Shown: positions 35,352 to 47,560, numbered from the stretch's first letter. The stretch: DNA of 64,000 nt from Atriophallophorus winterbourni (GCA_013407085.1 JACCGJ010001842.1:1-64000), one strand, 5' to 3'. Translations and numbers: made by a program. Notes: generated from the letters alone by a model not told the origin.

Positions 35352-38300
35352 AGACTGAAATTCAAATGGTTTGAAACGACTGATTGTAGTCCACAGCATG
35401 GATAGTATACATATCCTGAGAAAAACCAACACAGGCAAATTTTATTGACGCGAGGATTAGAATGGACATGCCAAAAGGACTGAATTGAGATCATTGTCAT
35501 ATAACTGCGGTGAAGGCAATCATTGTGTTATTGTTTGAAGCTTGGTGGGTAGCAGTTTGAGTTGATCAAAGTATAGGTTTACTCGTGACAATATCATGCA
35601 CCACAGAAACACCCTCGCGCCATACGAAACACATTTTAAAACAGCCTCCGAGATACATTATAAATTTGAAAAGCTCATTTTGTTGGCACACATCTTCTTT
35701 TGACTTTTGTGTAATTCCTAAACTTCTAACATAGCAAATGTGCGGTGTCCGATTAAAACTTGAACACATCTAAAGAGGGAATTCATGCAAATAAGGATTT
35801 TCAATATCCCAGAGAATTGTTCTTCCAGATTACCTGCCATGGAGGTGCTTTTGTACAGTAACAATGTCAAGCTGGATCTTTGGTATCTGTTGTCCGTAGT
35901 AACCGTATACAGGGTAATTCGATAGTCCTTTAAAATACATCACAAAAGGTCACGCATAAAAGTGAATGCAGTTTGATATGTATTTAAATATCAAGGCGCG
36001 TGTGCTTTAACTAAGATAGTTCAAAACTGCCTTCGTGTTCCAGTCAAGTAACAACAGATACACTTCATCACATAGAACGGGTATTCTAACTTTACAATTG
36101 AAAATGCATTGAAGACGGATCAATGTTCATAGTTCTCATCCGATTTGCTTACATTGATGTTTTGTTCGCCTCACAGGAACGCACTTTGGTGTTGCTCGAA
36201 TGAATAGATCCAGGTGAGTCTACCCGTTTCATTGGATCAGTCGAAGAGCATTGATTGAGCTCAATCGGTTTTTGTGGATGATAGAAGCAGCCATCTCCCA
36301 ATTCGATGATCGGAAATCGACGCTTACATCGTTTGCAAACCTACAAGCAACAATGAAATCAAGGCAGATTAGTTGATTCGAATAACACGAGGAAATGATT
36401 TTACTCAATGTGTGTTAAAATTATACAGAATTTACGGCAAAATCCTTCCATTTTTAAATTAACGTAGAATGTTAATCGGCTACAGCAGTTATTGGTCGGC
36501 CTATTTCTTCCTGTACAATAATTCTGCCAGAACAAAAATGTTTGTAAGTCTAAGAGAAAGTAACTATATGGATGTGATCGTTAAGTCCGCTCTCACAAAC
36601 CTAAGAATAATCTATTGCCAATAATGGCCATCGCGTAGAGGTAGCAACATGAATTACTATTCCTCTTTATGCTGGAGTATCATTCAATACAAGTGCCCGG
36701 TGTTGCGGCCGTGAACACGACGGCTTATCCAGAAACAACTGCATCAAAAACTGCTGAAGCACTAGCCACTTATTTCTCAACTGTCTTTACTGAGAAAGAA
36801 TATGCAATCAAAATCCCAAATCAGTCCATCATTATCACTATTGCCCTAAGTAAAATAACTCTCACATCTGAAAGCGTATTTTACGAATTATTCAATATAA
36901 AGTGACGAAGGCCTCCTAGAGCCGACGGAATATACACACTCATATTGAAGCGATGTACACATTTTCCATGAAGTCCACTCACAAACTTGCTCAATTACAC
37001 ATTGACGAATGGCCCGATTCCTACCGATTGGAAGCGTGGAGTAATTACGCCCACTCACAGATGGGGAATTTGCTCGGATGCAAGTAACTTTATTAACTCT
37101 GATTTCCAAGCTGTATGAATACCTTGCGTTGCTGATGGCATAATGGAAAAATTTGAAAAATATTAGTTACTATCATTGCTGATTACCTCACTTGCTGATA
37201 AAGATGAGCTTTTTGAACAAAAAAGTGGACAACGTGCAGGCAATTTATGCCTTTTATTTCGATATTTCCAAAGTATTTTATCACGCCAAACACAGCTCAC
37301 TTTGAAAAAATATAGAAAGAATTCGTACAACTGAAAAGTGTTTTATAATTTTAAACGGCTAACTGACAGACTGCACCATTTGGTAGGTGTCAATCATGCA
37401 TTATCGCACCGTGTTCGGTCCTCGGTCTTATCTACTTTATGGTCTACATTAATGAAGTAACAGAACTTGTTCGCTGCAAAATATAGTTTTTTACTTACAA
37501 CACGAAGATGAGAATTTGCATTCGTAATTCACAAAAGTGTTTAACATTTTAGATACTTCTCGAACCCCTTCACATTCGGTCGCTCGAGAACAGTCCACCT
37601 TGGAACTTCAACAAATGTAAACTTGTAAATGCGAGAGACCAGATCAATTCCCCATAAAAGATCGGTCGTGGCTCCAAAAAAGATGGAAATCATATGTAGT
37701 GGATCAATCATTGCTAAACGAAACATATACTGCGCAAAACGCGTACCTAAACAGCAGACGGCATTATTATTCCGTCTGTGTCGGCTTTTCTTGGAGTGGT
37801 ATACCGTCTACCGTTACTCATTTAAGTAACTTAAAAGAATTTCAACCGCTCTATAATTTTTGAGCCCAATGTTTTTTGAACAATCAATACGGTATATTAC
37901 CCTGGGTTTTTATGAGAGCCTTTCGTTTAATATAATCGGAGCGTAACGAAACTTCGAGATACCATACCTACATAAAATGGTCAGTATTTTCTACTGCTTT
38001 AGTTAAGTAGTGTGATTATATTAAAATATAACAATAAATCATTCCATAGCGTGATTTAGACGCAATAATAAACATTATTGAGCAAATATATTACGATTGG
38101 GTAATTTCTGGTAAGAAGTGTATCGAAATTTCAAGCTATAAATATTTCAAAAAAATATGTCACTCTAACCAGTTTAATTCTGATCAATGGAGTTAATCCG
38201 CTTTTTATGCTTCATTGAATCTCTCAGGGCAATTTTGTTCTTTTCAAATTGAAAAGAATGATTTAAGATCAGTATAGCTTGAATTATGGATTATGGGAGT

Positions 38301-39394
38301 ATTAGGAAAAATAGAGTTAATCGCTGTGGATTCGAGTATTTCCGTGGCTGGCTGGCCTAGCTCCATAGTTTGGATCGAATACTCATTATTTAATTCCAGA
38401 TTTAAGCTACATAATACGAAAGAAGTTTCGCTGATGATGTCATCTAGTTTGATGACGAAACGTCCGCAATCAACCATACCAGCTCGGAGAACAAATATGA
38501 ACTACAATCCGGTACCTGAGCTACAAGTTTTCAAAACAATACGCTTAAGCGACACGTGTTTTAAAATTGGTTTGATGAGACATCAAATTATCGCTATCTT
38601 CACGAGAAGTAAAGTGTTCTCAGGATAGCCAAGTGAAAAATATCGATTTCACCTCAGCCTTTCGTTAATCATATTTGCAGAATTTCTGAGAAACTCACTT
38701 AAATAAAAAAATTTGTAACAGATAAAGCATATTATACACATACGCTATACGATAAATTAAAAATATGAAAATAGGCTTGGCTATGCGGTGCTACCCTGAT
38801 CTGTATCCGCAAATGTTACTTGCTAGTCAATGAACCCTCAGCCTAAAAGAATCCAAGGTCTTTCACATCCAAGCATTGTTTTCCGCTACAATTTACGAAA
38901 ACCTCGTCGATTAATCGTTAGCATGTGTACAGTATCACGCGCTAATAAATTTTCTTTAACTATTGTCTCATCACACCTGTGTATTTATATGAGCCCAAAG
39001 TCGCCAGTAAACTGATCGCCAACTTTCCATCTCTGCATACCATGCGCAAATAAGGTTTGTCGCAGAGAACGTTTTGCATTCGTCGAAACACATCACGTTT
39101 GCTTTGCACTCTCCTCGACGCAGCTTGATCTCTGCACGACTGACGGATGGTGACCGATTGACACTCCGAGGTGGTTCTTTTCCCATTGATGGCTTTCCCG
39201 GGGTTGCGGGTAGTATATTTTTTGAGGCGTGGTTTCTCAAACTGAAAGTATTTAATTCCTCATCCTTTTGGCAAACAGGCATCGGCTTGTGTATGGGAAC
39301 AAGGTTGCCTTTAAGGCTTATAATGCGTCTGGTCGGCAAACACGGAACATGCGGAGCAGTGTTTTTTGTCAGGATGCGATCACAGAACGAACAT
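35352..39394 (-). CDS. SANBR: SANBR (KIAA1841)-like protein, internal exons only
   Basis: Minus-strand exons. Exon a, 39394-38977, follows the acceptor TTATTTCGCAG and ends CAG/GTGTGA; its first base completes a split codon. It reads CSFCDRILTKNTAPHVPCLP, GNLVPIHKP, a long Ser/Pro/Lys-rich insert, then EMESWRSVYWRLWAHINTQ. Exon b, 36340-36224, phase 0 at both ends, reads VCKRCKRRFPIIELGDGCFY then HPQKPIELN. Joined, these reproduce the vertebrate SANBR order RCxLCKKLLTKxTxxxxPCIP, GNIVYIH, LKSWRDVYWRLWGTIN, CSRC...CxYH with exact spacing at the junction. Exon c, 35415-35352, contains YYPCCGLQ, as in the next SANBR block, but its phase does not fit exon b, so it is doubtful. In vertebrates the protein has SANT and BTB domains and modulates antibody class switching; its role outside vertebrates is unknown. 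The SANT/BTB exons and the C terminus were not found. The large intron holds a LINE. Confidence 0.65.
36660..37865 (+). pseudogene. CR1-like LINE inside the SANBR-like intron
   Basis: Blocks in order: EALATYFSTVFTEKEY near 36755-36800 (upstream of the reverse transcriptase), IYAFYFDISKVFYHAKHSSL near 37240-37305 (the FxFSKAFDxVxHxxL block), TVFGPRSYLLYGLH near 37410, and RRHYYSVCVGFSWSGIP near 37757-37807 (NCRRYFFSVRVxxxWNxLP block). Numerous stops and frameshifts show an old copy, antisense to the SANBR-like gene. Confidence 0.7.
38244..38493 (-). other. unidentified open frame in the SANBR-like intron
   Basis: About 83 codons, open from the acceptor-like GGATTGTAG at 38494, with FIFVLRAGMVDCGRFVIKLD, SETSFVLCSLNLELNNE and a polar tail. 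The composition is protein-like, yet SANBR homology requires the exons on either side to join directly, so it is not part of that transcript in the model given. The plus strand is also open here (38293-38628). Possibly element-derived or an alternative exon. Confidence 0.3.
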
Positions 39395-40045
39395 CTGCGA
39401 AATAAGAGTTCGGAATAAGTGCGAATACGTCTAATTTTCGAGGATGGCGGACCTCTATTTATATAATACTCAAACGTTGTTTAAAAATTGTACCTCAACG
39501 TACAACATGCATTTATCAATCTTATATCGAATTAATTTCTGTTAATTTTAGACAACATGGATACCTCATCCATAGCGATCAGAGTTTGAATGATATTTAA
39601 TAAACTGATTTTAATACACACTTGAGGAATTTTAAAATGTTACTGTGAAAGAAGTGTAAAATGTGGATAAAAAGCAAAAGGTGTCAATTAATTTTTCACT
39701 CATCACACGCTTTTACCTCCCTCAGTTGTGTGGAATTTTTTATGTAGCTTCATTATCGAGAAGAATCCTGGAATATTACTTTAGGTTTAAATTCCTAACT
39801 TCCTACCGTATCAAAAATGAAATCTTGTCGTAAAAAGATCAAACGCAAGATGTTCTGCTCCAATTTATGACAACCGCTTTTCAGGCGACTGGTCATTAAA
39901 AGCATCGTATAACATTTTCACAAACGGTTCTTTTCACGAACCAGTAACTAATGCAGCGATTTATTCGTGGTTTAAGTAGTGAAAATTTCCGGGGATAATA
40001 TTGCTAGACAAATGAGAACAAGGGTTGCTTTTGGATCCCCACTGT
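39395..40045. other. intron or intergenic, nothing recognised
   Basis: Upstream side of SANBR-like exon a. The expected preceding exon (ending with the first two bases of an Arg codon) was not found in this stretch. Confidence 0.4.
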
Positions 40046-40051
40046 AATAAG

Positions 40052-40971
40052 GCGGTACGGTCAAGAACAATTGTTCAAGCACATCAAGGTAACCCTCACC
40101 GGCTTAAAGAACCTACCGCTAAACATGCAGAAGTCTCAAATCATGCACATTGGTCGTGTGCTAAGCTTTTCTCATTCATACAAGCTTGGCAACAATATCC
40201 TGGAGTACACCAAACAAGAAAAAGACCTGGGTGTCTGGATTTGCGGTAGCCTTAAAAATGGTCTACATTGCGAAGCCGTTTACAAACGCGCGTCTCGGAT
40301 GCTCGGTGTGTTAAGGCGGATATTCGGACGTTTTTCCCAGAGATGTTTTTCTCTGATGATGAACACGTACATACACCCGCTTACTGATTACGCTTCACAA
40401 GCCTGGACTCCATGGCTTCATAAAGACATTTCACTATTGGATCGCATACACCACAGAGCCTCAAAGCTGGTCATTGGGCTCGAAAACCTACCATTCGCTG
40501 ACCGGCTAAGTAAACTGAAGCTGACGACGTTTGCACACAGGAGACTGCGAGCCGACCTCCTCCTCACATTCAAAATCCTTAACAGTGTTTCCCACCCTTT
40601 GGATATACTATTTCACCGACGAACATCCAGCAACAACCGCGGTCACAACTGCAAGTTGGAAATACCCCACTCCAATCAAAACTGTCGCAGGTATTTTTAT
40701 TCTGTGCGTATTTGTTTCGCTTGGAATTCCCTGCCAGCCGATTTGGTAAGCTCAAACACTTTTTCTATATTTAAATTAAAACTAGACGATTTCCTGAGAG
40801 CCAATCCAAATTAGGCCCCGAACTATTTATAATCTATCGTTACCAGAATTATTTTGATTTTGACATTTTTCTACACACATATACACTTGTACCTATAGTT
40901 CAACTGCATGGTTATTGTAAAGTAATTGCTTTTTCAACCATAAAATCTTGAATCTTGAATCTTGAATCTTG
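40052..40971 (+). mobile_element. CR1-like LINE, 3' end, well preserved
   Basis: The open frame 40071-40814 encodes the C-terminal 247 residues of a CR1-type reverse transcriptase protein: LPLNMQKSQIMHIG, EKDLGVWICGSL, YASQAWTPWLHKDISLLDRI, HHRASKLVIGL, RLRADLLLTFKIL, NCRRYFYSVRICFAWNSLPA and FKLKLDDFL. A 3' UTR of 130 bases ends in four copies of AATCTTG at 40944-40971. The catalytic domain is missing through 5' truncation, so it cannot move by itself. The lack of stops in the remaining frame suggests a younger insertion than its neighbours. Confidence 0.88.
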
Positions 40972-41088
40972 TTACACTGCAGATAGAATTTAAAATAAAT
41001 TTGGAATCTAGACTTTCCGAAAGGGCAAAAAATAACTTAAAAGGTTTCATGACCATTATCAATCCAAACGATCGTTAGAAGAAGAAAA

Positions 41089-42490
41089 ATGTACGTTAGA
41101 GGTGAATCATGGCAACACGGCTTTGACTTCAGTTTTAATCGGCATGATTCAGTTAACCATTTAGAAACTAAGGAGTGCACCGCAACTCTCATTACTTCTG
41201 GGGAGGATAATCAGGAAATGGTCATCAAAATTCTGTCGCAGCTGGATAAAACTAAGTCGGCTTTACCAGCCGGCATACAACCAGCTATTCTTCAACCACT
41301 CGCGGAAATAATTAGCTTTTCAATCAGCAATGATTTTGCAGATACATTAATCCAGAGTATACTACCAGATGATTGGAAACGTGCGGTGGTAGTAGCCATT
41401 CACAAATGTGTCACAGCTTGGATGTAAGCAACTATAGGCCAGTGAGTCTAACCTCCATTCTTTGAAACTGCTTAGAAAAATACATTCGGAACCGGATATG
41501 TTATTAATTTATGGCTAATTCATTACTATGCATTGAAGAAAGAGTAGTCGAAGTATGCTTCCTTGAATTTCAAAAGACCTTTGATTAATTGACATATAGG
41601 AAGTTTCTTTACAAGATAAGGCTGTGTGGCATTACAGCCGAAGTACATCGATTGTTAGACAGCTTCCTAACCAATCGTAGTAACTATGTAAGGATTGTGG
41701 TAGTAAGCTCCGAGGAATCAGTGATACTCAATTGTGTGCCACAAAGCTCAGTGCTTGCTCCACTATATTTTCTTATTTTTGTAAAAGAATTGGCAGTCTG
41801 CTTGAATTCACGTTGCTTCCTTTTCGCATATGATGGTAAGATCCTATGAACTGACAAGGTTGATACGCATATCTCTGATTTAAAAATCGATCTAGTAAAC
41901 AATGACATGGGACTTGCCACTATACTTCAGGAAGAGCTGCTTCCTGACTACTGATTGATCGACAACAGCATTAGAAGTCAGCGAAGGAACCATCAGAATA
42001 GCCGCTGCTCAGAAAGTGAAGGATCACAGCAACTTTATCACATGAGAACTTATCTGGTCTGCACAATGTGACGAAGCAGCAAACAAGGCTCGCCGAGAAT
42101 TGTTCAGACTGCACCCAGCATTGTCATTTCGAAAACCTTCTATTTTTATTGTCTTATACCTGTTAGACGTGCTGCTTTACTTGGAATAGTGTGTTCAATC
42201 ACTTGCCACTAATATGGTTTAGGAGCAGACAGGAAAACCTATGAGTCAAGTCTTGAGGACCTTGATTTGTTCTCACCGAATAGACGGCAACTGCGAGGTG
42301 AGCAAATTGAAGCATTTAAAATTCTGAAGGTTCTCGCGGGCAATACTATAACTGAATTACTGAAAGTTGCGCCCCCTTGAACATTTAGAAGTGGAGATTA
42401 AATAAAACGTTTTATGAGGAGAACTAGGCTGCTGGTACGTGAGCACTTTTCAGAAACCGTGTGGTCAACCATTGAGATAAATTCTCAGAC
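41089..42490 (+). pseudogene. LINE reverse transcriptase, decayed
   Basis: Reads LDKTKSALPAGIQPAIL and ILPDDWKRAVVVAIHK in the first frame; then SNYRPVSLTSIL, YRKFLYKIRLCGITAEVHRL, NCVPQSSVLAPLYFLIFVKE and RCFLFAYDGKIL, where the catalytic FADD has become FAYD; and much later YESSLEDLDLFSPNRRQLRG and EQIEAFKIL. This is a nearly full-length reverse transcriptase domain and C terminus of the CR1/RTE type with several stops and frameshifts. Confidence 0.8.
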
Positions 42491-42609
42491 GGTATAATAA
42501 ACCTTCCACACTTGTTAGGTTTTACGAAGGAATTACGTGCTAAATTGCATCCCCTATTTCAAGACATTATTTAATAAAAAACTAAAAAACCATCAAAAGC
42601 ACAACATCA

Positions 42610-43985
42610 TATTCAAGATTTTAAGATTCAAGAATTCATGGTCACAAAAAGCACATAGATTTATAATTACAATATCGTAGCAGATATTCGTTCTGTAAAA
42701 GGTAATGGTAAGTATATTCAGGTTGAATACTTACCTTGAGTCAACACACAGGTGTCGTTAAATCGTTGTGCAACAAATAAGTATCCAAATTTCGTATGAA
42801 CGTTTAAACGCTGGGAGCGATGACAAGAGTTTTGGGGAGGATATTCCAAAGGAAACAGACTCGTACACAATAAAAATATCGGCGACAGATGATACGGGAG
42901 GGGATTTGTAGATTCGCTGAGTGGCTGCATGTATATCGTGACTGACGGTATTCGAATAAATGTTTTAAAGGATGATGTGGGGTATTTAATATTTTGTATG
43001 TTAGTATCATATCACATCGGAGGCTTCTTTGGAGGTGAGTATGGAGTCTCAGTTTTGGCAATCGTTCCTCGTACGTTAATTTCCGGAAACCACTTACGAG
43101 TATAGTTGCACGATGGTATATTTTATCAAGAAATAATATATCCTTTTTTAACCACTTAATCCAAGCTTGTGATGTATGCTCCATGGTTGGAATTAAATAG
43201 GCTTTCAAGATGGTGGGCAACGTTCCAGGCAAAAAGATTCTAAAAATCCGTCGCAGCATACCTAGAAGCTTGAAGCACGCTTGGTAATGACCACACAATA
43301 CAAGCTATTGGTAAGGCTGCCGCATACCCAAAATGGATTACCAACTTGCATCACCTGGCATTTTTTAAATTGAATGCCAAATTATTCCGAACCAAGCATT
43401 CACGGAGAGCATCTAGAACATGTTGCATCTGTACAAAAGCCCGCAGTTGACTTTATCCGCGTTGTAAGTTTAATATTATCAGCCAACAGAATCACTTTGC
43501 ATGATAATGTCTCTGGTAGGTCGTAGATGTTTACCAAGAAAAGTACTGGCCTGAGGACGGAACCTTGCGGTACGCTACTAGAGGCATCAATAATCGCTGA
43601 TTGTACCCCGTTGATTAGAACGATCGCTGGGCGCCCACGGAGGTAACTTTCAAGCCATGCGTGCAGATGTCCGCTGATACCCATCTGCTTAAGCAGATAG
43701 CGCTACAGATAGCTTATTTTGTTATTACTGGTAATGAACTAATTTTTCTGTCACTATACGCCCTAGAACTTCCGATATCACAGGAAGTAGGGTGCCAGTA
43801 CTGTAGTTTGCAGAATCTGAACGTCTACCACCTTTGTAGATAGGTGAAATTACCTGTTTTCAACTCTGTTGCACCACTCCTTCGGGTAAATAGGTTTGAA
43901 CAATTCACTTAAAGGTTCCAACAATTGCTGGGCACATTTTATTGCATTGTTCCCGGAATCGGTTACCTCTCATCATGCTGGTGAA
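42610..43985 (-). pseudogene. CR1-like LINE, 3' part
   Basis: Minus strand: a PLSELFKPIYP block near 43940, ISPIYKGGRRSDSANY near 43820-43865, then MGISGHLHAWLESYLRG, SVPQGSVLRPVLFL and VILLADNIKL (catalytic FADD changed to LADN) at 43684-43400, then LLGMLRRIFRIF, EHTSQAWIKWLKKDI, RRYFYCVRVCFLWNILPKTL at 43298-42804. The 3' end at 42610-42641 is a degenerate TTGAATCTTAAAATCTTG tail, the counterpart of the AATCTTG tail of the LINE at 40052 on the opposite strand. Internal deletions and frameshifts. Confidence 0.82.
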
Positions 43986-44549
43986 TAGAAACCCTACCTA
44001 AAATTCCACACATCTCTAAACAAGAAAGTAGGAAGCGTACGAACCGTGTACTCAATATCGATGAGACTGGTGCTCAACACCATACCGTTGAAGAAAATCA
44101 GGGCGCGTGATATGCTTTTAGACATTTTTCGCGCTGTGCAACTTGAACTTGAACTTGATGTAAAATACCAGGAAAGAATGCAATGTAAATTACTTTGGCA
44201 ACTCAATTATGTTAAATATAGAATTTTCAAAATTTGATGACCAATTTACAGCAAATTTGTTAAGTTTCCGTCTCCATAATAATTATATTTTATAGCGTGG
44301 AAACTGCCTTCATAATATAGATAACGTGCAAATCATAACCAAGTAAGTGAAGCAGAATTCAGTTGAATTATACTATTGTAAGTTTTGCCATTCAATGACC
44401 ACGTAGTACGGTTTTGAAAACTTTGCTACATAAAATGTATATCATATCTTCCTAACACTTTGAAGCAAATAGCTCACGCACCATTAAAATTCTGGACAAA
44501 CAAAATTTCATTCAGATGACTCTTGCTGTTCGGAACTGTAATGGACAAA

Positions 44550-44850
44550 AAATAAATCTGCACTATACAAAATACAGTGAAAATTGAATGAACTCCTTAA
44601 AGGTACAAAAGAGCCATTGCCCAACAAGTGATCTAATGAAGTTCTATGATAGTGAGATAATCCACACAGGAAAATAAAAAAATGAAATTCAAGGTGCACA
44701 ATGCGCTAAAATGGTAGTGGATCCGTAACTCATAATTTCGACATGACGTAACGCACTTAAAATTCACAACCGCAGAAGAAGACAATGTCCGGTTGTTCGA
44801 AATTATATAAACCACCAAAAAGTGCATTTAACATGCATTTATTCCAATAA
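44550..44850 (+). repeat. direct repeat pair, copy A
   Basis: Aligns with 45655-45962 through blocks AAATCTGCACTATACAAAATAC, GATAGTGAGATAATCCACA, GCGCTAA, ATGACGTAACGCAC, CGAAATTATATAAACC and GCATTTATTC. Roughly 70 percent identity by eye, same orientation, 1.1 kb apart. GATAATCC and GGATTATC within copy B could pair. No coding capacity. Confidence 0.7.
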
Positions 44851-45654
44851 AACATATTAAAAAACGAATGCTTGTGTACAAAGTTAAAAGATGCAAAGAG
44901 ATGAATCACTAGAATACTCTCCTACCAGAGCGTTAGGTATGCTTGAAGGAGGCCAATATAAATCTCAACCGGACAGTTTCGGAAAACATAAGTGTTTGGA
45001 TGAGCAAATGGGATTTGTATTGAAATGAGTTTTCAATGGCTGTAGCGAAGAAGTTATTGTGGTGCCAGGTGACTGATATTGCTGTAAATTCAATGTTTCA
45101 CAGGGATAGATCGTTTGGTGTGCCCAAAGTCAATACATAAATGTAAGGTCATGAAAAGTAATCGCCGACTAAGTTTGCCTCTCTTTTTGAATAACGAATG
45201 TCATTTGAGAATTGTGAAATGAAATGCCACGGTTGAATCTCACGTGGTGAATGACGATCAAGTTTTAAATGCAAGGCGGAAGTCAGTGGATAATTACCCG
45301 TAAACATGTTAGAAAAAAATCTTCAAAATCATAACGGAAAGTATATTGCAAGTAATTTAAGGGATTTAAGGATACTGCATCAGGATTGATCGGGGTAAAG
45401 CTTGTGCCAAAATAATGAAAATGTAAAGACTGTGTACATGGCGTTGTAAAGTAGCTCGCACATCTGAATTAGAGGCATCAATCGTAAACGATAAATAAGA
45501 GTTCACATCAAGATCTAGTTAAAAACCGGAAAATTGTCAATCACTTAGCAATGTGTAGGTTTCTTCGTGTGGGAAATAACTTCTAATGGCGGCTATTGAG
45601 TGAGTATTCCAAAATATGCCAACATTTAAGAAGTAAACATTATGCGAAAATGAA

Positions 45655-45962
45655 AGTAATGGCGAAAATTAAGTCTGCAATACACAAATACAACAAACAT
45701 GAAAATAATTTATCAAAAACACAGAAGATTAAATGTACAACAAAAGATCCAATAAAGTCCAACGATAGTGAGATAATCCACAAAGGATAACCCGAGAGAT
45801 CGAAACCCATGTGCAGAATGCGCTAAGATGTTGGATTATCCGTTAATCACAAATCCCACATGAAGTAACGCACACGCAAACATAAAAAGTCATAGTCCGA
45901 GTTTTCGAAATTATATCAACCTCCGAGAAGTGTTTTTACAAGCATTTATTCGACGAAGGCGA
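45655..45962 (+). repeat. direct repeat pair, copy B
   Basis: Partner of 44550-44850. It retains CCGAGAGATCGAAACCC between the two complementary arms GATAATCC and GGATTATC. Most likely an interspersed element with two copies here rather than a local duplication, because the sequence between and around the copies does not match. Confidence 0.7.
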
Positions 45963-46107
45963 CCAATGCAGTAGATTTTAATGATTATTGTTTAAATGCA
46001 TCGCACTTATAATGTTTTCGACAAATTTAGCATATGATATTTTCAAATAATTTCGCACGTTTGGAACATTTGCTCGTTTGCCATTTGTGTGGGCCATGGT
46101 ATGGCAT

Positions 46108-46216
46108 GTAAGCACAAACATAATCCACATAAAGTGCCCCACTGTCATAGACTGCAAGTGGGCTAAGATTCTATCAGGTTGCCCAGGGCTAGACAGGTAT
46201 GTGAAAGGAAATAAGA
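46108..46216 (+). repeat. SINE-like repeat, family A
   Basis: AAAGTGCCCCACTGTCATAGACTGC, GTGGGCTAAGATTCTATCAGG and TTGCCCAGGGCTAGACAGG match the other family A copies (see 52080). Plus orientation. Confidence 0.75.
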
Positions 46217-46732
46217 AGTTATATTCACACATTATTGTATCTAGCCTTCATTAAATACAGTAACGTCGCCGACTTCACTGAAATTATAGTACATCGTTTT
46301 TATTCTTGGTCTTATTATCTATACTAGCAATAGTTAGAACCTTTTTCCGCTAGTGAGATAGAAACGGTTATCAAAAATGGGAGCATACATTGACGAACAT
46401 CACAGATTTAAAATATTCTTTAATCAACATTAGTCTTCATTGGGCTTTGGAACAGCGACGGCACATGATTTCATTACGATTCTGAATTCAAATTAGAAAA
46501 CTGCATGAAACTCAGTGCACGTTCGAGTAATAACTTACGTTGCTCACACGAATTTTTGCTAGTTGGTCTATTCTAATTATTAAAATGAGCTTTACCACGC
46601 ATGTCCGGTCGAACGTTTAGGGTGTCTATGTGGCGTATTTTCCTGCTCGGCAAACAAACAAAATCGTATGAAACACGCTCAACGCCTTACCACTCGAATT
46701 CTTTTCTAAGCTATGCTAGGTGCCGTATTAGA

Positions 46733-46755
46733 AGAAGAAGAAGAAGAATGACTTT
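46733..46755. repeat. (GAA)n run next to AATGACTTTATTC
   Basis: On the minus strand this reads GAATAAAGTCATTCTTCTTCTTC. The same 24-base string (with a shorter TTC run) occurs on + at 51000-51025. It looks like the 3' tail of an RTE- or SINE-type element. Confidence 0.5.
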
Positions 46756-47464
46756 ATTCGTGTTCACGAATTTTCCAAAGGTGTCTGATGATGAGCGTCT
46801 TTTAGCCGGCATATCATAGGGCTCTCGGTGTCATGACCTTTATTTATGAGGTCACCGGTAAAATCGAGTATCTAGACCTCAACTTAGTTTTCAGATTTGC
46901 CACCACTTGTCGAATAAACGGACTGTCATCGCGACAATGCGTCGACCACTGTCCTCAGTTAATAGTATAGATTTTTGCGACGCGCCACTGATCTAAAACG
47001 GCATTTCCGGTAGGTGAGAATAAAGTTCAGCTTGTCTTAACGTTTAAAGTTTGTTTGATAAAGCTTTTTGGCTTCAAAACTAAGCACGCTTTCAAGATGC
47101 ATCCACTTTCTTTGAGACGAATGTAATCCAGTCCAGAATACGGAAGAGCTCATATGAAATTTTTACTCCTGCTCCTATAATTGTATTCGATCTTATTTTA
47201 GATACGCGCTACATGTTACTATCTGATCTTTTCGAAATATTGAGTTTAATTCGCCGTAATAAAATATTAATAATTTTTACTGTTAACACCCGATCCAAAC
47301 GTTGATTTCGGGCATTCTGTGAAGCATATTCTATGAATACACGGATTTGCGATTTTGCACTAGTTTAATACTGCACGGGCAGCACTGTAATAAATTGATA
47401 TATCGATGATATTGAGGTACATGTCAAACACACTTTAGTCTCACCATCATTTTCTCATTTTTCG

Positions 47465-47560
47465 TACACGTGTTTAGGCTCGGGCAACCCAACAGCATCT
47501 TCGCCAACATTCATTCTCTGTCTGTGCGGCGCTTTGTTTGATTCAGGCCTATGATTTCAT
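47465..47560 (-). repeat. SINE-like repeat, family A, diverged
   Basis: Plus-strand reading TTTAGGCTCGGGCAACCCAAC, then AGCATCTT, GTGCGGCGCTTTG and TTGATTCAGGC follows the reverse complement of family A. Confidence 0.6.

Noticed and set aside
35836..36100. Minus-strand candidate exons reading CDEVYLLLLDWNTKAVLNYL and YPVYGYYGQQIPKIQLDIV after SANBR-like exon b
   Set aside because: Protein-like and partly phase-compatible, but the family has no such segment between CxYH and YPCC; kept out of the model.
36164..36216. A plus-strand micro-exon candidate (TTCGCCTCACAG ... CCAG/GTGAGT)
   Set aside because: Good splice signals, but it lies antisense to the SANBR-like region and codes for only a dozen residues with no partner exon.
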